This document shows positions 34,031-43,120 of a stretch of 57,924 bases of DNA, in pieces (position 1 is the stretch's first letter; each line of letters begins with the position of its first letter). The position numbers and the translations under genes were made by a program. The notes below the pieces were generated by a model. The model saw nothing but the letters and a program-made list of their open reading frames with translations. It was not told the DNA's origin and did not search any database. The stretch lies in NCBI GenBank assembly GCA_900319925.1, contig ONQE01000026.1:1-57924 (forward strand), in the 5' to 3' direction. This DNA is from an uncultured Bacteroidales bacterium. GTDB taxonomy: Bacteria > Bacteroidota > Bacteroidia > Bacteroidales > WCHB1-69.

Positions 34031-35302
34031 TTATTTCAGCACCAATTGGATGGTGTGACGGTTGCTCTGGCGTATCAGCACCTCTTCATCGCGGAACATA
34101 TCCAGCACAACACGTTCGGAATCGGCATCAAAGTGGCGGATGGTCACCAATCGGATGCCGTCGTTGAATTTCACCACGAACTCTTTGCTCAAGGCATCGA
34201 TGCAGGGCTGGAGCCGCATGGGAACGTTGTCGGTGCAGACTGAGAAGGTGAGCGCGGAGTTCTGTATCAGGTTGATTTTCACGCGGTAGTCGGATAGGAT
34301 GTCCAAGATTTTGGAGAGGTTTTCCACGCCGATGATGGAGAAGTCGCGCGGGGAGACCGAAATCAGCAGCTGGTTGTCTTTCACAATGTAGGACGGAATG
34401 TCTACGGATTCAGCCTCTTGCGAGATTTTGCTGCCCTCGTTCTCGGGATGGAAGAAGGATTTCACGAACAAGGGTATCTGCTTGTTGTGCAGCGGCCTGA
34501 GGGTCTTCGGGTGGATGACGCTGGCACCGTAATAGGCCAGCTCCACGGTTTCGTGGTAGGTCAGGGTGTCGATTTTGACGGCGTCGGGGAACCGTTTCGG
34601 GTCGGCGTTGAGGATGCCGGGCACGTCCTTCCATACGGTGACGCATTCGGCATCCAGCGTGTAGGCCATGATGGCGGCGGAGTAGTCGGAACCCTCGCGT
34701 CCCAACGTGGTGGTCTGGTTTTCGGCCGTACCCGCGATGAAGCCCTGCGTCAGCGCGATGCCGTGCGGTCGGTTCTGGAAGTAGGGTAGGATGGTGTTGC
34801 GGACCAGCTTTTCGGTCACGGCCCAATCGACGTGTCCCTCGCGGTAGATGTTGTCGGTGCGGACGAGCTGTCGCGCATCAAGCCATTGCGTTTCAATGCC
34901 TTGAGTGTTCAGGTAGGTGGCTATTAACGTGGTGGAGAGCAGTTCGCCGAAGCTCACGATGCGATCGTAGTCGTAGTCGAAATTGTCGGAGGTCGGGCGT
35001 TGCAGCTGCTCGGTCAGCAGGGTGAAGAGTCGTTCGGAGTGCGGCAGGAAGGGGTTGTCGGCGCCCATGAGCTGTTCCGAAACCGTTTCGTGCTGTGCGC
35101 GGAGCTCCGCCACCAAAGCGGGCACCCTTTCCGGGGTGTGGCAGTAGGCGTCGAGCACCTTCTCCAAAAAGTTGGTGGTCTTGCCCATGGCGGAAATCAC
35201 CACCACTAACTGCTCGTTGTCGTAACGTTGCAGGATGTTTTTCAGATTTTCAATGGCTGGGGCATCCTTCACCGAGGCGCCGCCGAATTTGAAGACTTTC
35301 AT
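34031..35302 (-). CDS. lysC: Aspartate kinase
   Basis: The 423-aa protein begins MKVFKFGGASVKDA, the nucleotide-binding KFGG(A/T)SV motif, and continues with VVVISAMGKTTN, DRIVSFGELLST, the aspartate-binding LGREGSDYSAAIMA and ASVIHPKTLRPL. Two ACT-like segments fill the C-terminus (LLISVSPRDFSIIGVENLSK, NLIQNSALTFSVCTDN). It phosphorylates aspartate in lysine, methionine and threonine synthesis. It appears monofunctional (no homoserine dehydrogenase part). It lies 6 bp downstream of the M28 lipoprotein gene on the same strand, suggesting co-transcription. I see no riboswitch in this short junction. Confidence 0.93.
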   Translation of the reverse strand: MKVFKFGGASVKDAPAIENLKNILQRYDNEQLVVVISAMGKTTNFLEKVLDAYCHTPERVPALVAELRAQHETVSEQLMGADNPFLPHSERLFTLLTEQLQRPTSDNFDYDYDRIVSFGELLSTTLIATYLNTQGIETQWLDARQLVRTDNIYREGHVDWAVTEKLVRNTILPYFQNRPHGIALTQGFIAGTAENQTTTLGREGSDYSAAIMAYTLDAECVTVWKDVPGILNADPKRFPDAVKIDTLTYHETVELAYYGASVIHPKTLRPLHNKQIPLFVKSFFHPENEGSKISQEAESVDIPSYIVKDNQLLISVSPRDFSIIGVENLSKILDILSDYRVKINLIQNSALTFSVCTDNVPMRLQPCIDALSKEFVVKFNDGIRLVTIRHFDADSERVVLDMFRDEEVLIRQSNRHTIQLVLK

Positions 35303-35308
35303 TGTAGG

Positions 35309-36292
35309 TTATTCGTTTTTGATGACTTGCAATAATGTCGTGCCCACCACGCCGAGTGTGTTCCGGTCGATGTGCTGGATGTTGTCGTTCACGGTGTGCC
35401 ATACGGGGTCGAAGCCGGTGCCCGAGGCCGCGTCGTAGTGGATGATGTCGATCATCTTGAACGGGGCGTACTTGTTGACGTAGTAGTGATCGTCGGTAAT
35501 CACGCCGCCGGGTTTGTTCTGGAAGTACTGCCCGTGGCCGAGGTCGTAGGCAGTGGACCAGACCTTGCGCACCACCTCCTGGGCGTCGCGCATGGAGAAC
35601 TGTTCCTGCATGAACTGCGCGTTGGGGCTGCCGACCATATCGAGGAGGATGCCGTATTCCGCTGTGTATCCTTCAATATGGGGGTTTTTCGCCCAATGTT
35701 GCGCGCCGAGTCCCCACCAGTCGCCGGGGACGTGCTCGCTTTCCCGCGGACCGTAGTCCTCCGCATCGAAAAAGACGATATCGACCCCCACATTCGGCTG
35801 GTTCTCATGCAGTTGGTGGGCAACCTCAAGGAGTACGCCCACACCGCTGGCGCCGTCGTTGGCCCCGTCGATGGGGGTCTCACGGTTGGCGGGGAGCGGG
35901 TCGTGGTCGGCGAAGGGGCGGGAGTCCCAGTGTGCCGCCAGCACGATGCGTTTCGACTTCTCCGGTGCGATGCTGCCGATGAAGTTCGTGCCCGGGTACT
36001 GCTTCCCGTCGTAGGTCTTGGCGGTGAAATGCTGGCTGTAAACGGTGTCGCAGAATGCGCGCAGCGTCGTCGCGAGCCAGTCGCCGCAGCGCTCATGCGC
36101 CTCTGTGCCCAACACGCGCGGCCCGAAGTCGGTTTGCGCTTTCACGTAGGCGTAGGCGGAATCGTGGTCGAAAGCGGGCAGAACGACGGTGGCCTTCGGG
36201 GTCTCCGTGGTGGATTTCTTGGTACGGTCGCAGGCCGCGAACAGAACGGCCGCGCCCAACAAAACCATTAGTACTTTCTTCATTTTCAGCAT
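35309..36292 (-). CDS. M28-family zinc aminopeptidase / glutaminyl cyclase-like lipoprotein
   Basis: The 327-aa protein opens with MLKMKKVLMVLLGAAVLFAAC, a lipoprotein signal (Cys21; starting at the second ATG at 36283 would make it Cys18). Zinc-site motifs of the M28 fold are visible: AAHWDSRPFAD, DGANDGASGVGVLLE, FFDAEDYGP, an Asp in LLDMVGSPNAQF and the final His in VWHTVNDNIQHID. The arrangement resembles periplasmic or surface glutaminyl-peptide cyclotransferase-like peptidases of Bacteroidota. Which of the two reactions it performs cannot be decided from sequence. It is followed closely by aspartate kinase. Confidence 0.87.
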   Translation of the reverse strand: MLKMKKVLMVLLGAAVLFAACDRTKKSTTETPKATVVLPAFDHDSAYAYVKAQTDFGPRVLGTEAHERCGDWLATTLRAFCDTVYSQHFTAKTYDGKQYPGTNFIGSIAPEKSKRIVLAAHWDSRPFADHDPLPANRETPIDGANDGASGVGVLLEVAHQLHENQPNVGVDIVFFDAEDYGPRESEHVPGDWWGLGAQHWAKNPHIEGYTAEYGILLDMVGSPNAQFMQEQFSMRDAQEVVRKVWSTAYDLGHGQYFQNKPGGVITDDHYYVNKYAPFKMIDIIHYDAASGTGFDPVWHTVNDNIQHIDRNTLGVVGTTLLQVIKNE

Positions 36293-36349
36293 ATTGCAAT
36301 AGACTATGGATGATATTCAATGTTTAAAAAAGAGGTGGCGAAGATACAA

Positions 36350-36383
36350 AAAAAAGATGGCTGTTGTAACAGTCATCTTTTTT
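36350..36383. terminator. Terminator between tRNA-Met and the M28 gene
   Basis: AAAAAAGATG/CATCTTTTTT and inner CTGTT/AACAG arms, with one mismatch and a GT loop, form a strong stem directly 3' of the tRNA on the minus strand. Confidence 0.85.
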
Positions 36384-36385
36384 GT

Positions 36386-36458
36386 GGCGGGATCGAGAGT
36401 TGAACTCGAGACCTCCGGGTTATGAATCCGACGCTCTAACCAACTGAGCTACCCCGCC
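36386..36458 (-). tRNA. tRNA-Met (CAT)
   Basis: On the minus strand the 73 bases fold as a standard cloverleaf: acceptor GGCGGGG pairs with the 3' end, D-arm AGCTCAGTTGGTTAGAGC, anticodon loop TTCATAA with anticodon CAT at 36424-36422, and T-arm GAGTTCAACTC. No CCA is encoded. The start GGCGGGG fits the elongator type; an isoleucine tRNA with modified CAT is less likely. Confidence 0.93.
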
Positions 36459-36472
36459 TTTTTTTGAGGTTG

Positions 36473-36480
36473 CAAAAGTA
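36473..36480 (-). promoter_or_regulatory. -7 promoter element TACTTTTG for tRNA-Met
   Basis: TAnnTTTG match on the minus strand, 14 bp upstream of the tRNA 5' end. Confidence 0.6.
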
Positions 36481-36624
36481 CACTTTTTTTTGATTCTACG
36501 ACATGGCTTTGATTTTTTTTATAACATCCTTGGATAGTGATGTTTACATTCTTTGGAAGGGAAGATGGGACGACCTTGCCCATCCGATTTATCGTGGATT
36601 TGTCCTCGAGAATCGCAAAAATCG

Positions 36625-36632
36625 TATCTTTG
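36625..36632 (+). promoter_or_regulatory. -7 promoter element TATCTTTG for recQ, deciding its start
   Basis: The consensus box with an upstream TTTG at 36599-36602 (22-bp spacer) lies inside the longest open frame but only 11 bp before the ATG at 36644, so translation from 36503 is unlikely. Confidence 0.65.
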
Positions 36633-36643
36633 CCGTCCATTTA

Positions 36644-38545
36644 ATGACGATGGCAACGGAGATTGATTACAGTGCGCGTGCGCACGAGGTGCTGAAGCAA
36701 TTCTGGGGTTACGACCGCTTCCGGCCGCTGCAGGAGGACATTATCCTGTCGGTGTTGGAGGGTCGAGACACCCTCGCGCTACTGCCTACGGGTGGCGGCA
36801 AGTCTATCTGTTTTCAGGTGCCGGCGATCGTGAAGGGCGGCCTCTGCGTGGTGGTTTCCCCGCTCATCGCCCTGATGAAGGATCAGGTGGAACATCTTCG
36901 GGATCGCCGCATCAAAGCCGGAGCCATCTTCTCTGGCATGCGGCAGAGCGAGATCCAGGCTACCATCGACAACTGCCTCTTCGACCCCGAGTACCGCTTC
37001 CTCTACGTCTCCCCGGAGCGTCTCCAGACCGAGAGTTTCAAGGTCAACTTCGCCCGTATGCCCGTCGCGATGATTGCCGTGGACGAGGCGCACTGCATCT
37101 CGCAGTGGGGCTACGACTTCCGGCCCCCGTACCTCGAGATTGCGCAGATCCGTAAAGTCTTTCCCAAGGCGCCGGTTCTCGCGCTCACCGCCACGGCCAC
37201 CCCGGAGGTGGTCAAGGATATCCAGGCACGGTTGGACTTCAAGACCGAGAATGTGTTCCAGAAGAGTTTCAAGCGGGGGAACTTGACCTACTTTGTGGTC
37301 AACGAGGAGGACAAGCTCAGCCGGATGTTGCGGATTATGGACCGCTACCCTGGCTCGGGCATCGTGTATGTGCGCAACCGCAGACGCACGGCGGAGACGG
37401 CCGAGTTCCTGCGCAACCACGGCATTGCCGCCGACCACTACCACGCCGGCCTCGACCCCCGCGAGCGCGACCGCAAACAGCAGCGCTGGATGAAGGGCGA
37501 AACCCGTGTGATGGTGGCGACCAATGCTTTCGGCATGGGCATCGACAAACCCGACGTGCGGTTCGTGGTTCACATCGACCTGCCCGACACCCTGGAGGCC
37601 TACTTCCAGGAGGCAGGGCGCGGCGGACGGGACGAGCAGCCCGCCGTCGCCATTCTGCTCTACGACCACAACGACATCGCCCAGCTCAAACGGAACTTTA
37701 CGTTCACCTTCCCCGAGCTCGACCGTGTGCGCGAGGTCTATCGCGAGCTGTGCCAGGGGTATCACATCGAGATTGGCAACGGACAGGGCAAAGTCTTCCC
37801 CTTCTCTATGGAAGAGCACGCCCGCACCGTGAAGATGAATGCCACCCAGTACTTCAGCGCTCTCAAGCTGCTGCAGAACATCGGTGTCATCCTCGTTTCC
37901 GAGCACCTGCGCGACAAATCGCAGTTGCAGTTCCGTCTCGACGGCGACCAGCTGCTGAGGTATCAGAAAGAAAAGCCGGAGTTTGAACCGCTTATCACCG
38001 CCATCTTGCGCTCCTACACCGGCGTTTTCACCCAATATACCGACATTGACGAGCAGATCCTCGCCAACCGGTTGGAAACCACGGAAGAAAGTGTCGTAGA
38101 GCAGCTTAAGACGTTGCGAGGCGAAAAGATTCTCTCGTATCAACCCTTGAGTAATATTCCGCTGTTGGTCTTCCTGAAGGACCGAATTGACGAAAGGTAT
38201 CTCTATTTCGACAAGAAGATCTACGATTTCAGGAAGGAGAAGGCGGAGGAACGGCTTGCGGCGGTGGAAAACTACGTGAAGACGGACAATGTGTGCCGGA
38301 GCCAGTTGCTGCTGCAGTATTTCGGGGAGTGGGACAGCACGCCTTGTGGCGGGTGCGATGTGTGCCGCCGCAATCGGATTCATCAGGTTCGCAACCGGGA
38401 TTTCGAGCGGATCTCCGAAGAGGTCAAAGCACTCGAGCGCCTTCAAAAGTCTCCGAAGGAGATTCTCGCCGAGTTGTCGAAGAGGTATGAGGAGCCGCAA
38501 ATCGTGTCGGTGATGCGTTGGCTGGCGGATGAAAATTTTCGATAA
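36644..38545 (+). CDS. recQ: ATP-dependent DNA helicase RecQ
   Basis: From the ATG at 36644 the protein has 633 aa. Helicase motifs are intact: the RecQ motif 0 (YDRFRPLQEDII), Walker A LLPTGGGKSICFQ, DEAH in AVDEAHCISQWGYDFRP, TATATPEV, GIVYVRNRRRTAE, and FGMGIDKPDVRFVVH with EAGRGGRDEQP. The RQC region has zinc cysteines in NVCRSQLLLQYF and PCGGCDVC (about 550-572). No HRDC domain follows. The enzyme unwinds DNA 3'-5' in recombination and replication-fork repair. An in-frame extension upstream to 36503 overlaps the promoter and is not counted. Confidence 0.95.
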   Translation: MTMATEIDYSARAHEVLKQFWGYDRFRPLQEDIILSVLEGRDTLALLPTGGGKSICFQVPAIVKGGLCVVVSPLIALMKDQVEHLRDRRIKAGAIFSGMRQSEIQATIDNCLFDPEYRFLYVSPERLQTESFKVNFARMPVAMIAVDEAHCISQWGYDFRPPYLEIAQIRKVFPKAPVLALTATATPEVVKDIQARLDFKTENVFQKSFKRGNLTYFVVNEEDKLSRMLRIMDRYPGSGIVYVRNRRRTAETAEFLRNHGIAADHYHAGLDPRERDRKQQRWMKGETRVMVATNAFGMGIDKPDVRFVVHIDLPDTLEAYFQEAGRGGRDEQPAVAILLYDHNDIAQLKRNFTFTFPELDRVREVYRELCQGYHIEIGNGQGKVFPFSMEEHARTVKMNATQYFSALKLLQNIGVILVSEHLRDKSQLQFRLDGDQLLRYQKEKPEFEPLITAILRSYTGVFTQYTDIDEQILANRLETTEESVVEQLKTLRGEKILSYQPLSNIPLLVFLKDRIDERYLYFDKKIYDFRKEKAEERLAAVENYVKTDNVCRSQLLLQYFGEWDSTPCGGCDVCRRNRIHQVRNRDFERISEEVKALERLQKSPKEILAELSKRYEEPQIVSVMRWLADENFR

Positions 38546-38606
38546 AAAGTTTGCAACAATTGGGAGGGAATTTCGTTAGGGTAAAAAAAGAATAATACCA
38601 TATAAT

Positions 38607-40931
38607 ATGAAGAAAATATACACTTTTCTGGTTATCAATTTGTTAGCGATAATCTGTTTCGGCCAAGGTTATCAATATCAGGCGTGGAGGCCTGACATGA
38701 ACATGGGACCGCTGAACTTCAACACGTTGGGAGACGCGCAGCACCCCTACGCGCAGATGAAATACAGCAGTTCGTACCAAAATCCGAGTACGATCTGCAC
38801 AACCCCCCAGGGATCCGGCAACAACACCTCCCATGCTATCATCACCAGTAACACGCCCGATCCATGCCGTTGTTACACGATTAATAACGGTGCCAGCTAC
38901 ATCCATGAGAACTATATGCCGCCGTTGTGGAGCATGGACGGCAGTACCGATCACCAGGACACGGTCATCCGCATCGGCTGCGGATCCGAGACAAGCGTCT
39001 GTTACCACGCTGCACAGATAGAGTACTGGTTCTATCCTACGGACACCCTCAGCACGTTGTTGGTTATGTTCTCCTTCGCCATCCAGAATAAGACAGACGG
39101 TCATGGCGACGGAACCGGCTGCGGCTCCATCCGAAATCCGAAATTCTATATCGAAGTCTATGACGGCGAGACAGGCCAGCTGCTGAACCTCGGCTACTAT
39201 CCTACGAAAAACTCACAAAACACAGCCAACCCCGTGCCCAACACCAACTGGCCCTATTCCCGATTCTTGGCATGGCCAAGCGGATGCCAGGGCGGCAATG
39301 ACACGTGGAACCCGGCTAACGACTACGGCATCACCACCTACTATTGGAACGGGCAAAACAGCAACGGATACGCCACGCCCACCACATTCCCTTACCGCGA
39401 GTGCCCCTCCACACAGACCAGCGGTACCAGCGGCACATGGCCAGTCAAATGGTTCGAGTACAAACCCATAGCCTTCAACCTGAACGAACAGGCTTCTCAG
39501 AATGTGGACGCAGACGGGAACTTCGTTGCCAACAAGTCCGTGAAACTGCGCATATACACGAACGGTTGCAGTGCCACCGCGCACTGGGCCTACGGACTTT
39601 TCACCGCCAAGATGATTCCCGGCGTGATGCAGGTGGACGCCTGTGGTGACGAAGACATCCACCTCTCCGTGCCTGCCGGCTTTATCCCGGACACCTACGT
39701 GTGGCATTATGGCTACGATTCCGCAGATGCTGCGACTCACTTTTGGGATTTCACAGCGGATCCGGTGCCCGGAGTCACGCCTGAGGGACTGACAGGTGTA
39801 TACCTCAACCGTAATCTGACCCAAATCTACCCCTACTACCGTTGCGAAATGATATCCTTCACGGGTGCCCCCTTTATCTATGAGGCGCACGTCAAATCCT
39901 ATTATGTCATACCAGAGTTCCGTTACGAGCAGAGTTTCGATAATTGCGACCTTACCGTCAATTTCTATGACTCCAGTACCATATATGTCATGACTCCGCC
40001 CACGATTCCCCCATCCCAGGGCGGCACATACGACACCGTCATCCAACCCACCCAACATATCCAATGGTGGGTGAAACGTTACGGCAATTTCATCCCGTTC
40101 GGGAACCTCAACCAACTTGACCCCGTACACACGTTCATAGACGGGGAGTATGACGAGAACGGCATCGCCACCATTAAAATCGCCATCTCCGATTCTGCCA
40201 GGAAGTGCTTCGACACGTTGGTTAAGACGATTCAGCTTGACTTGTCGGCTATTGAAAACTCGTTCGGGAGCGACACCATCTACACTTGTGAAGAAAAGCT
40301 GCCGTACGTCTTTGACCCCGAGTATTTCGGGGATACCCAGACATGGTCAACCGAAGGCACAAGGCGCGTCACGTATGAGGGAAGGGCGTGGAACGGCTGC
40401 GACAGTCTTGCTGACATCACCCTGATTATCCGTAAGCCCAAAGTCTCCATCGTGTTCGACCTTGACTACTGCGATGAGTTCACCACTACGCTGTCGGCGA
40501 TGACGGATAGTGAGGTGGCCGAGTACAAGTGGAACACGGGAGAGACCACTCCGAACATTACCATCACCACACCGGGCAACTACTCGGTGGTGGTCGTCGA
40601 TGACGAAGGTTGCGTCTCCGACCCGCCCGGCACCATCAATATCCCGGCCTGCAAGCCGTTCCTCAACTTGGCCAACACCATCACGCCCAGCAATTTGGAC
40701 GGCATCAACGACTACTTCAGCATCCCGCAGAAGAACCTCATCCAGGAATTGGAGTTCACCGTCTATAACCGTAACGGTGAGATTGTCTATCATACGACCA
40801 ACAAGGACTTCCAGTGGAATGGCTCGGTGAACGGTAAAATCCTCAGCGGCGCCACCTACACCTATACGCTCTATATCGTTGATTACGAAGGCGTCTCCTC
40901 CAATCACAGGGGGTCGATTACGGTGCTTTAA
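38607..40931 (+). CDS. Secreted protein with gliding-motility (type-B) T9SS C-terminal domain
   Basis: The 774-aa protein has a signal peptide (MKKIYTFLVINLLAIICFGQ). The N-terminal 350 residues are rich in Asn, Tyr, Trp and Cys with no family I recognise (CRCYTINNGASYIHENYMPP, FLAWPSGCQGG). Middle segments resemble Ig-like modules (EVAEYKWNTGETTPNITIT). The C-terminus is a CHU-C/gliding-motility domain: NTITPSNLDGINDYFSIPQ, LEFTVYNRNGEIVYHT, GATYTYTLYIVDYEG. This is the type-B sorting signal, so the protein should be released or anchored at the surface. It follows recQ by 61 bp; a heptamer array begins at its stop codon. Confidence 0.82.
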   Translation: MKKIYTFLVINLLAIICFGQGYQYQAWRPDMNMGPLNFNTLGDAQHPYAQMKYSSSYQNPSTICTTPQGSGNNTSHAIITSNTPDPCRCYTINNGASYIHENYMPPLWSMDGSTDHQDTVIRIGCGSETSVCYHAAQIEYWFYPTDTLSTLLVMFSFAIQNKTDGHGDGTGCGSIRNPKFYIEVYDGETGQLLNLGYYPTKNSQNTANPVPNTNWPYSRFLAWPSGCQGGNDTWNPANDYGITTYYWNGQNSNGYATPTTFPYRECPSTQTSGTSGTWPVKWFEYKPIAFNLNEQASQNVDADGNFVANKSVKLRIYTNGCSATAHWAYGLFTAKMIPGVMQVDACGDEDIHLSVPAGFIPDTYVWHYGYDSADAATHFWDFTADPVPGVTPEGLTGVYLNRNLTQIYPYYRCEMISFTGAPFIYEAHVKSYYVIPEFRYEQSFDNCDLTVNFYDSSTIYVMTPPTIPPSQGGTYDTVIQPTQHIQWWVKRYGNFIPFGNLNQLDPVHTFIDGEYDENGIATIKIAISDSARKCFDTLVKTIQLDLSAIENSFGSDTIYTCEEKLPYVFDPEYFGDTQTWSTEGTRRVTYEGRAWNGCDSLADITLIIRKPKVSIVFDLDYCDEFTTTLSAMTDSEVAEYKWNTGETTPNITITTPGNYSVVVVDDEGCVSDPPGTINIPACKPFLNLANTITPSNLDGINDYFSIPQKNLIQELEFTVYNRNGEIVYHTTNKDFQWNGSVNGKILSGATYTYTLYIVDYEGVSSNHRGSITVL

Positions 40932-41050
40932 GGTTTAAGGTTTAAGGGTTAAGGTTTAAGGGTTAAGGTTTAAGGGTTAAGGTTTAAGGGTTAAGGTTTA
41001 AGGGTTAAGGTTTAAGGGTTAAGGTTTAAGGGTTAAGGTTTAAGGGTTAA
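40931..41050. repeat. Heptamer tandem repeat array (AGGTTTA/AGGGTTA)
   Basis: About 17 units of 7 bp, alternating AGGTTTA and AGGGTTA, begin at the last base of the stop codon and run without interruption. The motif resembles telomeric heptads only by chance. Confidence 0.9.
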
Positions 41051-41113
41051 AGTCATAAGTCATACGTCACAAGTCATAAGTCATACGTCATAAATCAAAA
41101 ATCAATATTCAAT
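41051..41113. repeat. Heptamer tandem repeat array (AGTCATA-like)
   Basis: Nine further 7-bp units (AGTCATA, CGTCATA, AATCAAA, ATTCAAT) follow the previous array in register and run into the ATG of the next gene, so they form its translation-initiation region. Confidence 0.8.
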
Positions 41114-42095
41114 GAGAAAATTTTTAGCATTTAGTATTATTATGATGGGTCTGCTGGGTATGCAGGCGCAGAATTCTATTCTTAACAGCGATTTCGAGCT
41201 GTGGTCATACGGGAAACCCGTGAATTGGACGGTGGACATCCATGGTTCGCTCACTGGTGTCATGAACATTCCGTTGGAGGTTCATTTCGGCGAGCAGACC
41301 TCGGATGCACACACTGGCAACTCCGCCATCAAGGTGGCGTCCGCCGATGCTACCAGTAGCGTCATCTCTTACACGATGAATCTGCCCGGTTTCCTTCAGG
41401 CCGGTGAGTCGGAAGGTTTCAGCGTTCCGTTTGAGGATGCCTTGGTCGTCTTCAATATGCTCCAGGACTCCGCTGGTATCGGCAATATTGTTGAGCAGCT
41501 TGACTCGCTTGACCTTTCCGCGCTGGCGACGTTCTTCAAAGTGTTTTCCAAAGGTGTCCCCTGCGAATCCACGCCGCATTCAGTTACGGCATGGGTGAAA
41601 TACCAACCCCAGGAGGGAGACCAGATGGCCTTGTTCATTATGACCAAGAAGAACGGAGAACTGGTGGATTATGCCTTCGATTTCTTTGCTCCGGAAAATC
41701 CGAACCAATACTACCAAATCGGTGTCAACTTCAACACTCCGGGAGCCGAATGCGACAGCATTATGGTCATCTTTACTTCCGCCACCCAGATGAACAGCAG
41801 CTCCGTGCTCTATGTCGATGATGTGGCACTCAATTACAACCCTGACGGTCTGGACAGCTACAACGAATTTCCTGGCAAGGTCTATCCCAATCCCGCCACC
41901 GACCGGATCTGCGTCCATCCCTACAATGCTCTCCCTTACGAGTGGACGCTGACCGATATGACGGGCAAGACAATCCAGGCCGGCAAGGCTGATGGCGACA
42001 TCACCATCGACACTCGTTATTGTGCCACAGGCCTTTACCTGTTGCGTCTTAACGGCGACGGAATCTCGGACACTCGCAAAGTCATGATTCGCTAA
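41112..42095 (+). CDS. Secreted T9SS type-A cargo protein
   Basis: The 327-aa protein has a signal peptide ending GLLGMQAQ (20). The mature part begins NSILNSDFELWSYGKPVNWT, as in carbohydrate-binding or PCMD-like jelly-roll proteins where a domain starts with N..FE.W, and continues to SSSVLYVDDVALNYNPDG, the closing strand of such folds. The C-terminus is a type-A sorting domain (KVYPNPATDRICVHP, LTDMTGKTIQAG, YCATGLYLLRLNGDG). Ligand unknown. Its stop overlaps the start of the dus gene (TAATG), indicating translational coupling. Confidence 0.8.
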   Translation: MRKFLAFSIIMMGLLGMQAQNSILNSDFELWSYGKPVNWTVDIHGSLTGVMNIPLEVHFGEQTSDAHTGNSAIKVASADATSSVISYTMNLPGFLQAGESEGFSVPFEDALVVFNMLQDSAGIGNIVEQLDSLDLSALATFFKVFSKGVPCESTPHSVTAWVKYQPQEGDQMALFIMTKKNGELVDYAFDFFAPENPNQYYQIGVNFNTPGAECDSIMVIFTSATQMNSSSVLYVDDVALNYNPDGLDSYNEFPGKVYPNPATDRICVHPYNALPYEWTLTDMTGKTIQAGKADGDITIDTRYCATGLYLLRLNGDGISDTRKVMIR

Positions 42096-43021
42096 TGCCG
42101 ATGGAGATCTGGCTTGCGCCCCTGCACGGGATTACCTCCCGTACGTTTCGAAACACCCTATCCCGTCATTTCGGCGGGATTGGTTTTTTTATGGCCCCCT
42201 TTCTGCCCGCACAAGACCTCGGCAAACTCAACAAACGGGTCTGGCAGGACATCTTTCCCGAGCTGAACATTGCTAAACCGCTTGTACCTCAGTTGATGGG
42301 CAATCGTCCGGAGCAGTTTGTGGACACGATGCGGATGCTCCACGATCAGTACGGTTACGAACGTTTCAACATCAACATCGGATGTCCGTCGTCTCCGGTG
42401 GTGCGCCATACGCGCGGTTGCGGGCTTATGCCGCATCCCGATAGAATAGAGGCCATCGTCAGGGAAATCACCACGAAAACGGACTTGCAGCTGTCATTGA
42501 AAATGCGCCTCGGACTGCACTCGGCCGATGAGGGTCGCGAGCTCCTCCGGCGGCTCAATGGCTACCCCCTCGACTTCCTCGTCATCCACCCGCGCCTCGG
42601 CGACGACCTCTATGAGGGTACACCGCACTGGGACCTGTTTGAGGAATGCTGTCGGCTTACCCAACATAAGATTGTCTATAGCGGGGATGTGTTCACTGTG
42701 GAGGACTACCGGCGGCTGTCGAAGCGTTTTCCGGATATGGCCGGATGGATGCTCGGTCGCGGCCTCTTGCGGAACCCGTTCTTGGCAGAGGAGATCCAGG
42801 GACTGCCTATAGGAGACAAACACACTCGCTTTCGTGCCTTCCACAAAGATTTGGTGACCGAACTGCTGCCCGTGCGTGGCGAATCCGGCACTTTAGCCAA
42901 CCTCAAGGAACTGTGGCACTATTTTGCGGAGTTCACGGGCATGACGGCAGAGGAATTACACCGATTGCTACGGATTCAAGACTTGCAGGCATTTTGCGGC
43001 GAAATAGACCGATATTGCTGA
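42095..43021 (+). CDS. tRNA-dihydrouridine synthase
   Basis: The 308-aa flavoenzyme starts with LAPLHGITSRTFRN, the Dus N-terminal strand, and has NINIGCPSSPVVR with the catalytic Cys97, SLKMRLGLH for FMN/substrate contacts, DFLVIHPRLGDDLYEG, KIVYSGDVFT and GWMLGRGLLRNPFLAEEI. Dus enzymes reduce uridines in the D-loop of tRNA with NADPH. The motif after the active cysteine (HTRGCGLM) is diverged from the usual GxGAAL. It is translationally coupled to the preceding surface-protein gene, an odd pairing of functions. I do not assign the paralogue (A, B or C). Confidence 0.9.
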   Translation: MPMEIWLAPLHGITSRTFRNTLSRHFGGIGFFMAPFLPAQDLGKLNKRVWQDIFPELNIAKPLVPQLMGNRPEQFVDTMRMLHDQYGYERFNINIGCPSSPVVRHTRGCGLMPHPDRIEAIVREITTKTDLQLSLKMRLGLHSADEGRELLRRLNGYPLDFLVIHPRLGDDLYEGTPHWDLFEECCRLTQHKIVYSGDVFTVEDYRRLSKRFPDMAGWMLGRGLLRNPFLAEEIQGLPIGDKHTRFRAFHKDLVTELLPVRGESGTLANLKELWHYFAEFTGMTAEELHRLLRIQDLQAFCGEIDRYC

Positions 43022-43051
43022 TTCGTCGTCGTTAGAAGCCTGTTTAAAAGC

Positions 43052-43097
43052 AATTGGGGTTGCCCGTTATCCAGAGTAGTAACGAGCAACCCCAATT
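43052..43097. terminator. Convergent terminator-like palindrome
   Basis: AATTGGGGTTGC and GCAACCCCAATT form a perfect 12-bp stem with an inner CGTTA/TAACG pair, between the convergent dus gene and the 968-aa gene. A T-run is missing, so efficiency is uncertain. Confidence 0.6.
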
Positions 43098-43120
43098 ATC
43101 CATTATCCATTATCTATTAC
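43094..43120. repeat. Short heptamer repeat (ATTATCC)
   Basis: Three to four 7-bp units of ATTATCC/ATTATCT run into the stop codon of the minus-strand gene at 43117. Confidence 0.6.

Noticed and set aside
35303-35308. Lysine riboswitch ahead of aspartate kinase
   Set aside because: Only 6 bp separate it from the upstream gene stop, leaving no room for the roughly 170-base aptamer.
36503-36643. Longer N-terminus for RecQ
   Set aside because: The region holds the TATCTTTG promoter box 11 bp before the ATG at 36644, and RecQ motif 0 sits at the usual distance from that ATG.
40931-41050. Telomere-like repeat suggesting a linear replicon end
   Set aside because: The heptads resemble telomeric repeats, but the array is internal, is flanked by normal genes and belongs to a family with other heptamer sequences.
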